Shown: piece after piece, positions 6,979-16,199 of the stretch
Layout: every line of letters starts with the position of its first letter
Numbering within the stretch: the first letter of the stretch is position 1
Source of the DNA: Prevotella sp. UBA4339
Lineage (GTDB): Bacteria; Bacteroidota; Bacteroidia; Bacteroidales; Bacteroidaceae
Reading direction: 5' to 3'
DNA: 53,664 bases
NCBI GenBank assembly: GCA_002393725.1
Contig: DGTJ01000087.1
Span: forward strand, 1 to 53,664
The notes under the pieces: model-generated
What the model was told of the DNA's origin: nothing
Database searches by the model: none
Seen by the model: the letters and a program-made list of their open reading frames with translations, nothing else
Made by a program: the position numbers and the translations under genes

Positions 6979-7971
6979 ATGGAGAATCAAAAGAGAACTA
7001 TTGCCATCGTATGTGGTGGCGACTCATCAGAACATGATGTATCACTGCGCTCAGCGCAGGGACTGTACTCCTTCTTCGACAAGGAGCGTTATAATGTGTA
7101 TATCGTTGATATCAAGGGGCTCGACTGGCATGTGGAGCTGCATGACGGTACGACGGCAAGGATTGACCTTAATGATTTCTCTTTTGTTGAGGAAGGTCAG
7201 GCCCGTCATTTCGACTATGCCTACATCACCATACACGGCACTCCTGGCGAGAACGGAATGCTGCAGGGCTATTTCGACCTTATCCGGCTGCCTTACTCGA
7301 CAAGCAGCCTGCTGGTAGAGGCAATGACATTCGACAAGTTCGTGCTCAATCAGTATCTGAGAGGATACGGTGTCAGTGTGGCCGACTCGCTGCTTATCCG
7401 CAAGGGATACGAGGAGCTGGTAAGCGATGATGAGGTGGAGGAGCGTATCGGCATGCCTTGTTTTGTGAAGCCTGCTGCCGACGGCTCTTCTTTCGGAGTG
7501 ACCAAAGTAAAGAACAAGGATCAGCTTGCTCCCGCCATACGTAAGGCCATGATGGAGAGTCCTGAGGTTATGGTAGAGTCGCTACTCGAAGGTACGGAAA
7601 TCACTCAGGGTATCTATAAGACACGTGAGAAGACCGTAGTGTTCCCTATCACAGAGGTGGTTACGTCAAACGAGTTCTTCGACTACGATGCAAAATACAA
7701 TGGTCAGGTCCAGGAGATCACTCCTGCCCGTCTGTCGCCTGAGATAGCAGAGCGTGTGTCGAAGGTAACTTCTCATATTTATGATATCCTTCATTGTAAT
7801 GGTATCATCCGTATCGACTATATTGTGTCAAAGGAAGGAAAGATATCCATGCTCGAGGTGAACACCACTCCTGGAATGACAGCGACGAGTTTCATCCCCC
7901 AGCAGGTTCGTGCTGCCGGTCTTGAGATGAAGGATGTGTTATCAGATATTGTTGAGAACCAATTAGACTAA
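6979..7971 (+). CDS. ddl: D-alanine--D-alanine ligase
   Basis: This 330-residue ATP-grasp enzyme joins two D-Ala molecules with ATP to make the dipeptide end of the peptidoglycan precursor. Visible signatures are the N-terminal CGGDSSEHDVSLRSAQ, HGTPGENGMLQGYFDL near residues 91-106, FVKPAADGSSFGVTKV near 163-178 (ATP-grasp), and RIDYIVS with MLEVNTTPGMTATSFIPQQ near the C-terminus (Mg2+ and second D-Ala site). Length is normal. It lies 23 bases after rluD and six bases before the acyltransferase gene, in one plus-strand operon from the PASTA gene on. Confidence 0.95.
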   Translation: MENQKRTIAIVCGGDSSEHDVSLRSAQGLYSFFDKERYNVYIVDIKGLDWHVELHDGTTARIDLNDFSFVEEGQARHFDYAYITIHGTPGENGMLQGYFDLIRLPYSTSSLLVEAMTFDKFVLNQYLRGYGVSVADSLLIRKGYEELVSDDEVEERIGMPCFVKPAADGSSFGVTKVKNKDQLAPAIRKAMMESPEVMVESLLEGTEITQGIYKTREKTVVFPITEVVTSNEFFDYDAKYNGQVQEITPARLSPEIAERVSKVTSHIYDILHCNGIIRIDYIVSKEGKISMLEVNTTPGMTATSFIPQQVRAAGLEMKDVLSDIVENQLD

Positions 7972-7977
7972 GGGAAT

Positions 7978-9120
7978 ATGACAGTTCCTGAAGAATTCAA
8001 GGATATACGGCCTTACGAGCCTGAAGAGATGAGGCAGGCCTTCGATGACCTGCTGGGCGACAGGCAGTTTAATGCCATAATGAAGGGCTTCGTGCCCTGG
8101 TTGCCAAAGTCCGTACGCAATGCCATGCTGCGGCTTGCTTTTAAGGGCGTGAAGACACCGCTCGACTTCCAGATGCGGTTTATGAAGCCTGTAGTGAAGT
8201 ATATCATCCGTAAGCACACTGACGGATGCAGCTTCGACGATACGGCATTGCGTAACTTCGAGCAGAGATACACGTTCGTCTCTAACCATCGTGACATCGT
8301 GCTCGACTCAGCCTTTCTCGACGTTATGCTTGTTGAAGCAGGCTATCCTACGACGGTGGAGATAGGCATAGGTGACAACCTGCTCATATATCCTTGGATT
8401 AAGCGCCTTGTACGCATGAACAAGGCCTTCACCGTACGTCGCGGACTGTCGCTTCGGGAGACTCTCACTGCATCTCAGCTTATGAGCCGCTATATCCATT
8501 TCGCCGTGACCCAGAAGAAAGAGAATATCTGGATAGCCCAGCGAGAGGGTAGGGCAAAGGACTCCAACGACCGTACTCAGGACGCGGTGCTTAAGATGCT
8601 CGCCATGGGGGGCGGACTTAAGGAACTGAACATCGTGCCGCTTACCATCAGCTATGAATTCGACCCCTGTGACTACCTGAAGGCACAGGAGTTCCAGCAG
8701 AAACGCGACAATCCTTCCTTCAAGAAGAGCCGTCAGGACGACTTGGACAACATGAAGACTGGTATCCTCGGATATAAGGGTAGGGTGGTGTATCGTGCCG
8801 CTGCACCGATCAATACCTGGATAGAGGAACTGAAGGACGTGCCGAAGACAGAATTCTACAAGGCTGTGGCAGAGCGCATGGACAGGGAGATACATCGTGG
8901 CTACAATCTCTTCGCATGTAACTATATTGCCCTCGATGAACTCAACGGCACTCCTGATAATGCCAGTCATTATACCGATTCTGAAAAACAGCGTTTCGAG
9001 AGATATCTCTCGGGCCAGATAGCTAAGATCAATATCCCCAATAAGGACGAGGCGTTCCTTCGTGAGCGCATTCTTACGATGTATGCAAATCCTGTAATTA
9101 ATAAGCGAGCTGCGGGATGA
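7978..9120 (+). CDS. Glycerolipid acyltransferase (LPLAT/PlsB-like superfamily)
   Basis: The 380-residue protein carries the acyltransferase blocks. NHRDIVLDSAFLD near residues 102-114 is the catalytic His-Asp block; the spacing between His and the second Asp is five residues, not the usual four. QREGRAKDSND near 186-196 is the glycerol phosphate-binding block and NIVPLTISYEFDPC near 219-232 is the last one. It probably moves an acyl chain to a glycerol phosphate or related acceptor at the inner membrane. Bacteroidota annotations often call such proteins 1-acyl-glycerol-3-phosphate acyltransferase, but the blocks look equally close to PlsB. The start codon follows the ddl stop by six bases. 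Confidence 0.75.
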   Translation: MTVPEEFKDIRPYEPEEMRQAFDDLLGDRQFNAIMKGFVPWLPKSVRNAMLRLAFKGVKTPLDFQMRFMKPVVKYIIRKHTDGCSFDDTALRNFEQRYTFVSNHRDIVLDSAFLDVMLVEAGYPTTVEIGIGDNLLIYPWIKRLVRMNKAFTVRRGLSLRETLTASQLMSRYIHFAVTQKKENIWIAQREGRAKDSNDRTQDAVLKMLAMGGGLKELNIVPLTISYEFDPCDYLKAQEFQQKRDNPSFKKSRQDDLDNMKTGILGYKGRVVYRAAAPINTWIEELKDVPKTEFYKAVAERMDREIHRGYNLFACNYIALDELNGTPDNASHYTDSEKQRFERYLSGQIAKINIPNKDEAFLRERILTMYANPVINKRAAG

Positions 9121-9806
9121 GAACGTCGTCTGGTTATTTCTTCTGTCTGATGTGTGTCGTCTGGGTAATCTTTGGCTGTACCCAGGATGCATACGAGAAA
9201 GGTGAAGGCAGATATTCGCTGATGCGGGCTGACTTTGTTGAGGCTCATGCTGACGGACAGAAGAAGATATACCAGATAACTACTGATGACGGTGATGTCC
9301 TGTCTGCCTCAAAGCCTTTTTCTGCAAAACTGGTTACTACTCCAGATTCTATATATCGTTGCATATTATATTATAATAAGGTGAGCGATGAACAGGGAAA
9401 GGATGCCTTCGAACCGATATCGATAGGTCAGGTGCCGTGTCCTAAGATTATTCCTTTGTCAGAACTCGAGACAGAGATGAAGACCGACCCTGTGAAGTTT
9501 GAGAGCGCATGGATGAGCAAGTCGGGCAAATATATTAATTTGAGCCTGTATCTGATGACTGGTTCTGCCGATGATGAAGAGGCAAAGCAGACATTGCGTG
9601 TCGTTCAGGACGAGATAGTAATGAATCCTGACGAGACGAATACATGTCATCTCAGTTTCTATCATGATCAGGCAGGAGTGCCGGAGTACTATTCCACTCA
9701 GGTCTATGTCAGTATCCTGACATCCGCCATTCCTGCCGATTCTGTAAGGATAAAGATACCTACTTATAAGGGTATTGTTGAGAAAGCGTTTGATTTGAAG
9801 AGGTAA
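9117..9806 (+). CDS. NigD-like lipoprotein
   Basis: The 229-residue protein begins with a hydrophobic signal (FFCLMCVVWVIFGC); the Cys of IFGC at about residue 21 is a likely lipid attachment site, so it should sit in the outer membrane or its periplasmic face. The body is predicted to be beta-rich, with a first small domain (about residues 33-85) and a second (about 95-225). This order and the ADFVEAHADGQKKIYQITTD motif resemble NigD-like proteins of Bacteroidota, which have no proven function. The start overlaps the acyltransferase stop by four bases (ATGA), so it is the last gene of that operon. The NigD assignment is by eye. Confidence 0.65.
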   Translation: MRTSSGYFFCLMCVVWVIFGCTQDAYEKGEGRYSLMRADFVEAHADGQKKIYQITTDDGDVLSASKPFSAKLVTTPDSIYRCILYYNKVSDEQGKDAFEPISIGQVPCPKIIPLSELETEMKTDPVKFESAWMSKSGKYINLSLYLMTGSADDEEAKQTLRVVQDEIVMNPDETNTCHLSFYHDQAGVPEYYSTQVYVSILTSAIPADSVRIKIPTYKGIVEKAFDLKR

Positions 9807-9823
9807 TATTCGAAAGGGATAGA

Positions 9824-9860
9824 AAAAACTGTGGTGGTCATCATGGCCACCACAGTTTTT
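9824..9860. terminator. Bidirectional terminator between convergent genes
   Basis: A perfect 14-bp stem (AAAAACTGTGGTGG at 9824-9837 with CCACCACAGTTTTT at 9847-9860) and a 9-base loop lie between the end of the NigD-like gene and the end of the first PUL. A/T runs on both sides suit termination in both directions. Confidence 0.9.
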
Positions 9861-9887
9861 GGTTATTTCCTGAAGATATCCCCTTCT

Positions 9888-12512
9888 TCAGAATTCTGGT
9901 ACAGCAAAGAGATTCTTTATATTGAAGTCCACATCCATTGTGCTGGTGAAGCCTAGCTCATGAATGACGTCACCGTCTGGCGTACCAAAGGCACACGACT
10001 TTGCACCGCCGGTCTTGCCGTAGCAGTTCCATAGCTCCAGACGATATGAAGGATCCTCATTGCTGTCGGGAACCTCGGCTGTGTCGAACTCTTTTGCCAC
10101 ACCGTCAAGCTTTATGCCGATCAGTTCACTGTGCATCGTCGGGAAGAATCCGTAGAGGTTGTCTATCTGTACGAACGTCATGATACTTCCGGCACTATGG
10201 TCAGTGCCATTGGCATCATAATGGATGGAGAAGTCGCTCCTTGTTATTTCATATTTGCCTGTCTCCTTGTTGAGTACTACGTCGAATGAAGAAGACGCGG
10301 GGGTCCCCCATGTTCCGCCCCAGGAAGGATTGATGGTGATGAGGCTTGGTGTGTATGTGGCCTCTGGTCCCTGCAGCTTGATGGTAAATGTTATCTCGCA
10401 GCTCTCTGCAAAGGTGAAGGCTGGGTCATTCTCCACGTCTTTAAGGTCGCTGAAAGGTGAAGCGATAACTTTTCCGTTGCTTGCACCCTTACCCCAGATG
10501 TTGAACATCTCAATACGGAAGTTGCCGTTGTCTTCAATGTCGCCATAGCAGAAGTTGTTGGCGTTGAACTTGATGCTCCTTCCGTCGAGCTTAATCTCGT
10601 CGATGCGTGCAAAGGCATTGGGGAAGCGCTTACGCAGACCTACGAAATCTATCAGTGTAACCATGGCTCCGTTTACGGCACCTTCGTATTTTACGGTATG
10701 ACTGCCTTCCAGGTTCTCTGGCATGAGCATGTCGAGCGTCGAGCCCCATGTGCCGCCCCAGTCGCTGCCCACGGCAAGCAGGTTTACGGCGATGCCGCTA
10801 TATACTTTATCGGCAGCATAGTTGAATACCAGCGAGCAAGGATCATTGTCACGTATCACTGCAATCTGCATCGTCTCGTCGGTCAGCGAGAATATCTTAA
10901 GGTCTGTACGCTTGTTGCTGGCCTGAGAAATCTGGCTTGGCAAGCCAAGCAGGTCGATGCTTAGAGTGATGGTCTTGTTGCTCTCGTTGATGGTGTATGT
11001 TCCTTCCTCAGTGGTTGATGTCCCATCAGCAGCATTACGGACGATTGTCACTTTGCCGTCCTCTGTGAAAGTCATTGTTCCGAAGTCGCGTGGATCCTCG
11101 CCAACCACCCAGCTGTTGCCGGCATAGTCGGCATTCCAGCTCCAGGAGTTACCCACGATGGGTTCGCCGTTGGTGACAGTTCGCCAAGAGTCGTCAGTGC
11201 CTGCGAAATACATAGGACCGTCGAAGTGTGCATGGCTACCGTCGGCACGCAGGTCGATATGCCAAGTGTTCAGAAGCAGTTGCTTGTTGAGGGGGATGTT
11301 GCGTGCAGTAGAAACGGGGCGTGCAGCCATTGCCTCATAGACGGCACGGGTGGAGCGTACACCAGTGGAAGCTGTAAACTCGTAGTCGATGGCAAACTGT
11401 GAGTTGGATCCGTTTACTGATCCTGTCAGGTAATATCCGTGAGTTCCCTCTTCGCTGGCTTTGTGGGCGATACGCTTACCTGCTGCCGGCAGGAAGATGC
11501 TGTTGCCATTCGGTCCCGTCACCTTGTATCCGGCAATGCCGTTTACCTCTGTCCATTCTGTATTGCAGAGCCGGAACAATTCCTCGAACAGGTCAGCCGT
11601 TGGCAGCGTAGCCTTGCCGCCAAGTGCTATGTTGGCGATGTCGCTGCCTGTCTTGTAGGTATCAGCACTAGCATAGTCCGCTGGATCGATGCTGGGATTG
11701 ATACCTGTCACGTCACCGAAGCCGAACAGACCTCCAAAGTCTGTCTCCGTCTTTGCGCCTACATTACGCTTAGCCCACTTTACAGAAAGGCCCAGGTCGA
11801 CGAATTCGTCATCGACGTTTATGTCGTTAGCCGCTGTCGTGAATTCCTTTACGTCACCGTATACTACGCCAGAGCCAAGGTCGAGATAAGCAGCATAGTA
11901 ATACTTCGTGGCTGGCAGAAGTCCGGTCTTGGTCACGTTGAAACTTGCGGCCTGAGGCACTTCCATGCGCAGTCCGGCGCGTACCGCCTCGTCACCGCCT
12001 TGTGCGGCAATTACAATACCCACTGTGGAGTTGGCCGTATAGTTCGAAGCCGAGCCGGCAAGTGTCGCCTGAGCGAAGTCCACATTTGTGGCATCGCCTG
12101 TGATGGCCTTTGCGTCTGTAGTGAGAAGCGACTTCACCTCTCCCTTGTATGTAAGCTTTCCCTGTAAGGTTACGAATGCCTGATAATAGATGGTAATACC
12201 AGTCTTAAGTCCGTCGAGCGATGCTGAGAACTCAGATGCCGATGCTGCTGAGGCTGTCTCTGTCAGTGCACTCTGTGAATAGCCATAATAGAATCCTGTA
12301 GAGAAAGATGCGGGATTCACATTGTCCAGGCCGGCCACTGTGCCGTGGAAGGTGGCTGTTGTGGCAGTGACATCGGAAGAGCCCGTCACTACAGAGCCAT
12401 CGGTCAGCAGCGGTGTGGTATTTGCAGAATAGTCATCATCGCTGCACGCTGTGAGGACTGTTGCCCCCATTGCCAGCGCCATGATTCCGAAAAATATCTT
12501 TGATAGTTTCAT
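9888..12512 (-). CDS. Large multi-domain surface lipoprotein of the left PUL
   Basis: The likely start is the Met of MKLSKIFFG (874 residues); an in-frame Met at 12539 would overlap the upstream gene. A lipobox, VLTACSDD, gives a lipid anchor. Two FN3-like beta domains come first (about residues 40-225). Then comes a domain opening FVDLGLSVKWAKRNVGA, common in Bacteroidota surface proteins, followed by a lipocalin-like or DUF5004-like segment with GTMTFTEDGKVTIVRN. Two C-terminal sandwich modules are related to each other (SDWGGTWGS ... FRIEMFNIWGKG and SWGGTWGTP ... YRLELWNCYGKT). No catalytic motif is seen. As fourth gene after SusC and SusD it is probably an outer-surface glycan-binding protein (SusE/SusF role). 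Confidence 0.7.
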   Translation of the reverse strand: MKLSKIFFGIMALAMGATVLTACSDDDYSANTTPLLTDGSVVTGSSDVTATTATFHGTVAGLDNVNPASFSTGFYYGYSQSALTETASAASASEFSASLDGLKTGITIYYQAFVTLQGKLTYKGEVKSLLTTDAKAITGDATNVDFAQATLAGSASNYTANSTVGIVIAAQGGDEAVRAGLRMEVPQAASFNVTKTGLLPATKYYYAAYLDLGSGVVYGDVKEFTTAANDINVDDEFVDLGLSVKWAKRNVGAKTETDFGGLFGFGDVTGINPSIDPADYASADTYKTGSDIANIALGGKATLPTADLFEELFRLCNTEWTEVNGIAGYKVTGPNGNSIFLPAAGKRIAHKASEEGTHGYYLTGSVNGSNSQFAIDYEFTASTGVRSTRAVYEAMAARPVSTARNIPLNKQLLLNTWHIDLRADGSHAHFDGPMYFAGTDDSWRTVTNGEPIVGNSWSWNADYAGNSWVVGEDPRDFGTMTFTEDGKVTIVRNAADGTSTTEEGTYTINESNKTITLSIDLLGLPSQISQASNKRTDLKIFSLTDETMQIAVIRDNDPCSLVFNYAADKVYSGIAVNLLAVGSDWGGTWGSTLDMLMPENLEGSHTVKYEGAVNGAMVTLIDFVGLRKRFPNAFARIDEIKLDGRSIKFNANNFCYGDIEDNGNFRIEMFNIWGKGASNGKVIASPFSDLKDVENDPAFTFAESCEITFTIKLQGPEATYTPSLITINPSWGGTWGTPASSSFDVVLNKETGKYEITRSDFSIHYDANGTDHSAGSIMTFVQIDNLYGFFPTMHSELIGIKLDGVAKEFDTAEVPDSNEDPSYRLELWNCYGKTGGAKSCAFGTPDGDVIHELGFTSTMDVDFNIKNLFAVPEF

Positions 12513-12531
12513 ATCTTGTTCTGTTTTGTAT

Positions 12532-14445
12532 TTATTCAATAGTAATGCTTTCTATCGTACAAGCTGCCTTGAGACCTTCTTCGGACTCGTCGGCAAGTGT
12601 AGCATAGCCGGCATACTGCATGGTCATGATGAGAGCCGATGTGTTGTCGCCCCAGTTTACGGTAGAGCCAGTGTCGTTTGTCCAGGAGATGGTGTAGATG
12701 CCGTCTCCATTGACGGTTATTGCTCTGTCGTACGTGAAGCAGTCTGGCTCCCAGCCGCTCTGTGCCGTGGTCTCCCAGTTAAGGCAGAGCACCATCTTGG
12801 CAGGTTCGGAGAATGTGAAGCCGCTGAGCTTCAGGGTGACGTTCAGCTTCTGATTCTTCTTTACTTTGAGCGCAGTAGGGTCAATTGCGTGCTGGTCACC
12901 GCCCCATGGGTTGTAGAGCTGGCAGCGGAAGTATTTCTCTGCCTCTATGTAGTTGTTGCGGTTGTCATTGTTGAAGGCAACGGCAACAGGGCCTGACTGT
13001 CCGCCGCCTACTGGCTTGTAGGTGAAGTTGGCTACCAGATAGGTGTTGTCCTTGCCGTTGGCATCGGTCTTCTCAGGCACACCGATAACCAGCTCTGAGC
13101 CTGGGTCGCACTTGAATACTGTCCAGTCTGTACCCTTAACCTCGATAGTGCGGTAATCACCCGTCACTGTAAAGAGAGTCAGTTCCCTGTCAAACTTGAT
13201 AACCGAACCGTCTATAGTGTACTTTCCGCTCACGTCGCCATAGGTGTAGTCGCCTTTCTTCGTGAGTGTAAGTTCGTTTTCGAGAGCTTCGTCACCCCAG
13301 TTCGGAGCCCAGTTAGAGCCGTAGTTGCCCTTTACCACGCTCTCCCAGGCAGATGAGTTCCACCACATCCAGTCGTAGGCAGCATCCTCGCTTACGAGGA
13401 ATGTCATTTGTGCGCCTGTAAATTCCACACCGTTAATGTCTGTGGTGAAGAGTCTCTTCTCCAGGTCTGCTATCTCTGGAACGGCAGGGGCAGCTGGCTC
13501 GATATAGCTTGGCTCGTCGGAAGGTATCTCTACTGTGCCGTTCTGTACGTCCTCTGCGATAAAGTTCCAGATTATCCACCATGCACCCTCGCTGTTTGTA
13601 CGCATGGTGGCGAACTGCAGCATATAAGGTGTCAGCTCTGTGATGACGATGTCTGTTGTGTAGTTGTCACAGACGCTGTTGAAGGCAGTGTTGTGCATCA
13701 CGTATGCATCGGTCAACGACAGCACCGGGTGGTTCTTGTCTGACAGGTTCAGGTTCCACTTGCCTTTTGTCGTAGTGCCTTCCTCGCCTTGGAATTCCTC
13801 GATGGTACAGCCGTTCTGGTCGTCGAGTGAGAACGTCATATATGAGTTCATATATGGTGAGTCCTGAGGTATGAGCCACGACTGGAAACCTGGATCCCAG
13901 TTGGGAGACATGTGATTGATACCGATGTTGGTGTCACCAGAACCGTCGTTGAGCACGTCATCGGGATTGCAGTACATTACTGGACCCGAACACTGTCCTA
14001 CGCCATAGGCCTTGTCGCATGGCACCCATTTCTTGCTCTTGCCGACACCGCCCGTGAGATATGTATACAGTGGATCCTCGAGAAGTGACATGTTGTTGGT
14101 AGTAACATTGAATTTGTATGGGGCACCGTATACCACACCTCCTCGGGTGTCAACGCCGAATGTTACCTCATACTGGCCTGCGAACGGGAGCTGGAATTTC
14201 ACCTCGCGTCCCTGGCTGCGGCCGTTAGGCTGAGTCCAGTAGCATGAGTAGCTCTTGTCGAGCAGACTGGTAAGGGTTACCGTGTTGTCTGCATCGACAG
14301 TCACTGAATAAGCCACACCCTCCACCAGGTCTTCGGGCTTGAGGTTCGGGCTGTTCAGGCTGTAGTCGTCTGGTGAGCAGGCACTGAAGAGGAGGGCCAG
14401 CGCAGCAGACAGATATGTTAATTTCTTTATTTTCATAACTTTCAT
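12532..14445 (-). CDS. PUL surface lipoprotein, probable glycan binder
   Basis: The 637-residue protein has a signal peptide with lipobox LLFSACSPDDY. A second Met (MKIKKLTY, residue 4) could be the start. An Ig/PKD-like domain (about residues 45-115, FAGQYEVTFGVDTRGGVVYG) is followed by a long Trp- and Tyr-rich region (WIIWNFIAEDV, WMWWNSSAWESV, APNWGDEAL) that could supply aromatic sugar-stacking surfaces. A C-terminal sandwich domain begins near residue 490. No glycosidase or lyase motif is recognisable. It follows SusD by 26 bases and precedes the second large lipoprotein, so it fills the place of a surface glycan-binding protein. The glycan is unknown. Confidence 0.7.
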   Translation of the reverse strand: MKVMKIKKLTYLSAALALLFSACSPDDYSLNSPNLKPEDLVEGVAYSVTVDADNTVTLTSLLDKSYSCYWTQPNGRSQGREVKFQLPFAGQYEVTFGVDTRGGVVYGAPYKFNVTTNNMSLLEDPLYTYLTGGVGKSKKWVPCDKAYGVGQCSGPVMYCNPDDVLNDGSGDTNIGINHMSPNWDPGFQSWLIPQDSPYMNSYMTFSLDDQNGCTIEEFQGEEGTTTKGKWNLNLSDKNHPVLSLTDAYVMHNTAFNSVCDNYTTDIVITELTPYMLQFATMRTNSEGAWWIIWNFIAEDVQNGTVEIPSDEPSYIEPAAPAVPEIADLEKRLFTTDINGVEFTGAQMTFLVSEDAAYDWMWWNSSAWESVVKGNYGSNWAPNWGDEALENELTLTKKGDYTYGDVSGKYTIDGSVIKFDRELTLFTVTGDYRTIEVKGTDWTVFKCDPGSELVIGVPEKTDANGKDNTYLVANFTYKPVGGGQSGPVAVAFNNDNRNNYIEAEKYFRCQLYNPWGGDQHAIDPTALKVKKNQKLNVTLKLSGFTFSEPAKMVLCLNWETTAQSGWEPDCFTYDRAITVNGDGIYTISWTNDTGSTVNWGDNTSALIMTMQYAGYATLADESEEGLKAACTIESITIE

Positions 14446-14471
14446 TTTTCAATTGTCGTTTTTCAATTGTC

Positions 14472-16181
14472 TTACCATCCGGCGTTCTGCTTCAGTACTC
14501 CGTTAGAGAGCTGGATCTGAGTGAGTGGGATCTGCTGGAACCCGCGCTTGGATGTTATGTTCTCTGCCTTGAAGCTGACAGTGCCTTCCTGTCCGCCGTT
14601 GAGCACTTTCTCTCCTGAAGCTACAATGGCTGCAGCTGCCACGTTCACACCCTGGCGGAGCAGGTCCCAGTAGCGGATTCCCTCGAAGGCAAACTCCAGC
14701 CGACGCTCCTCCATGATGTTCTCCTTGGTGAGGGCGACAGTGGTGTTGGGCACATTCAGTGTGCCGTCTTCGTTCTCTGTGGTGTATGCACGGTTGTGAA
14801 CTGCATTCAGGTATGACTGCGCATTGGGCGAGCCAAGCTCTGCTGCCATCAGGAGCACGTCGGCATAGCGGATAAGTGTGTAGCCGATAGCCTGTGATAT
14901 CTGGAAGTCGCCTGCCATCACTCCGTCCCAGTAGTGGGTGAGGCTCCATGAGCCGGTGGCACTCTGGTGATAGGCCGAGCGGGCTGTGTACTTCTTGTTG
15001 AAGTATCCTGTGTATTCACGCTGGTCTGTCAGTGCGTTCTGGTACTCTGCCGTTGCAGTGATGCCCTCTGCGGCTAGGTCGATGACAGAGGCCTCGCGTC
15101 GCTGGTCGCCGGCAGGGAACGACTCTACGAAGTTCTTCGGTACGGTAGCGCCGCCCCAGCCCTGTCCGTAGGGAGCCTTGAAGGTTCCGCCGCGTACGGA
15201 GAACATCTGGATGGAGTTGTTGCCGCCGGCGTTTCCGTTATAGTCAGAGGTGTAGTTGAACTTCATGGTCAGGATGTTCTCTGCGTTGTCCTCTCCGGCA
15301 TAGGTGCTCTTCTCTGTCCATCCTGCGGCATCGCTGCCCACCCACGTGGTGCTGGCACAATACCAGAGATTCTTATACAGTGGTATGAGCGAATACTCGC
15401 CGCTGGCGATGATGTCCTCCAGACCCTGTAGCACTTCTGCCTTTGTAATGCCTGCCGGCTCCTTGCCGTAGACTCCTGTGTAGAAGAGGTATGCGCGTGC
15501 CATCATTGCCTTGGCGGCCCAGCGGGTGATGCGCCCGTCATTAGCAGATGATGCTGACTTGGGATAGGCGTCGGCAGGGATGTTCTCTGCGGCATACTTG
15601 AGGTCGTCGAATACTACGGCGTATACATCGTCGGGATTGGCCTGCGGGATGTTGGCTGTAGAGGGCTCTGTCAGCAGGGGTATGTTCTCAAACACGCGTA
15701 GCAGGTCGAAATAGAGTATTCCGCGCATGGCGCGTGCCTCGCCGATGAGCTGGCCTTTGGCAGCATCGCTGCTGAAGGTGATCTGGTCGGAGGAGAGGAT
15801 GAGCTGGTTTACGCGGTAGATGGCGTTATAATAGCTGGTCCAGAGCGTGTTGTGCAGGTTCTGCTGTGAGTTGTCCTCGCTCATGTCGAAACGGTCTACG
15901 ACGGCGGAGTTGCGGGCGTCGTTGTTGCCGGTTCCGCCGAAGCACTCGTCGGCACAGAGCTCTGAGAGATAGTGGAAGGCGAATGTAGGTCCGTCGGAGA
16001 CGGTACGCTGCCATCCGTCGTAACAGCCAATGAGAGCGCGTGATGCTGCCGACTCACTGGTATAATAGTTTCCTGTCGTCCCTTCAGTCTTTGACTGAGT
16101 CTCAAGGAAACTCTCGCCGCACGATACAAGTCCAATCGTAGCGAGACCCATGGCGGCTATAGAAAATATCTTTGTCTTCAT
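14472..16181 (-). CDS. susD: SusD/RagB-family glycan-binding lipoprotein (left PUL)
   Basis: I start at the Met of MKTKIFSIAA (569 residues); another Met lies four codons upstream. The lipobox is GLVSCGESF. The fold signatures are present: FLETQSKTEGTTGNYYTSES at the N-terminus, TPR-like helices (WTSYYNAIYRVNQLILSSD), RGILYFDLLRVFENIPLLTE, and the C-terminal IMEERRLEFAFEGIRYWDLL that is nearly invariant in SusD proteins. SusD acts as a lid on the SusC channel at the outer membrane and helps capture oligosaccharides. It follows SusC by 18 bases. Substrate cannot be deduced because this locus has no enzyme. Confidence 0.93.
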   Translation of the reverse strand: MKTKIFSIAAMGLATIGLVSCGESFLETQSKTEGTTGNYYTSESAASRALIGCYDGWQRTVSDGPTFAFHYLSELCADECFGGTGNNDARNSAVVDRFDMSEDNSQQNLHNTLWTSYYNAIYRVNQLILSSDQITFSSDAAKGQLIGEARAMRGILYFDLLRVFENIPLLTEPSTANIPQANPDDVYAVVFDDLKYAAENIPADAYPKSASSANDGRITRWAAKAMMARAYLFYTGVYGKEPAGITKAEVLQGLEDIIASGEYSLIPLYKNLWYCASTTWVGSDAAGWTEKSTYAGEDNAENILTMKFNYTSDYNGNAGGNNSIQMFSVRGGTFKAPYGQGWGGATVPKNFVESFPAGDQRREASVIDLAAEGITATAEYQNALTDQREYTGYFNKKYTARSAYHQSATGSWSLTHYWDGVMAGDFQISQAIGYTLIRYADVLLMAAELGSPNAQSYLNAVHNRAYTTENEDGTLNVPNTTVALTKENIMEERRLEFAFEGIRYWDLLRQGVNVAAAAIVASGEKVLNGGQEGTVSFKAENITSKRGFQQIPLTQIQLSNGVLKQNAGW

Positions 16182-16199
16182 AATCGTATTCATCTGATT

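Noticed and set aside
14446..14471. Two GACAATTGAAAAA direct copies between susD and the next gene
   Set aside because: Only two short A/T-rich copies in a 26-base gap; chance or a small duplication explains it.
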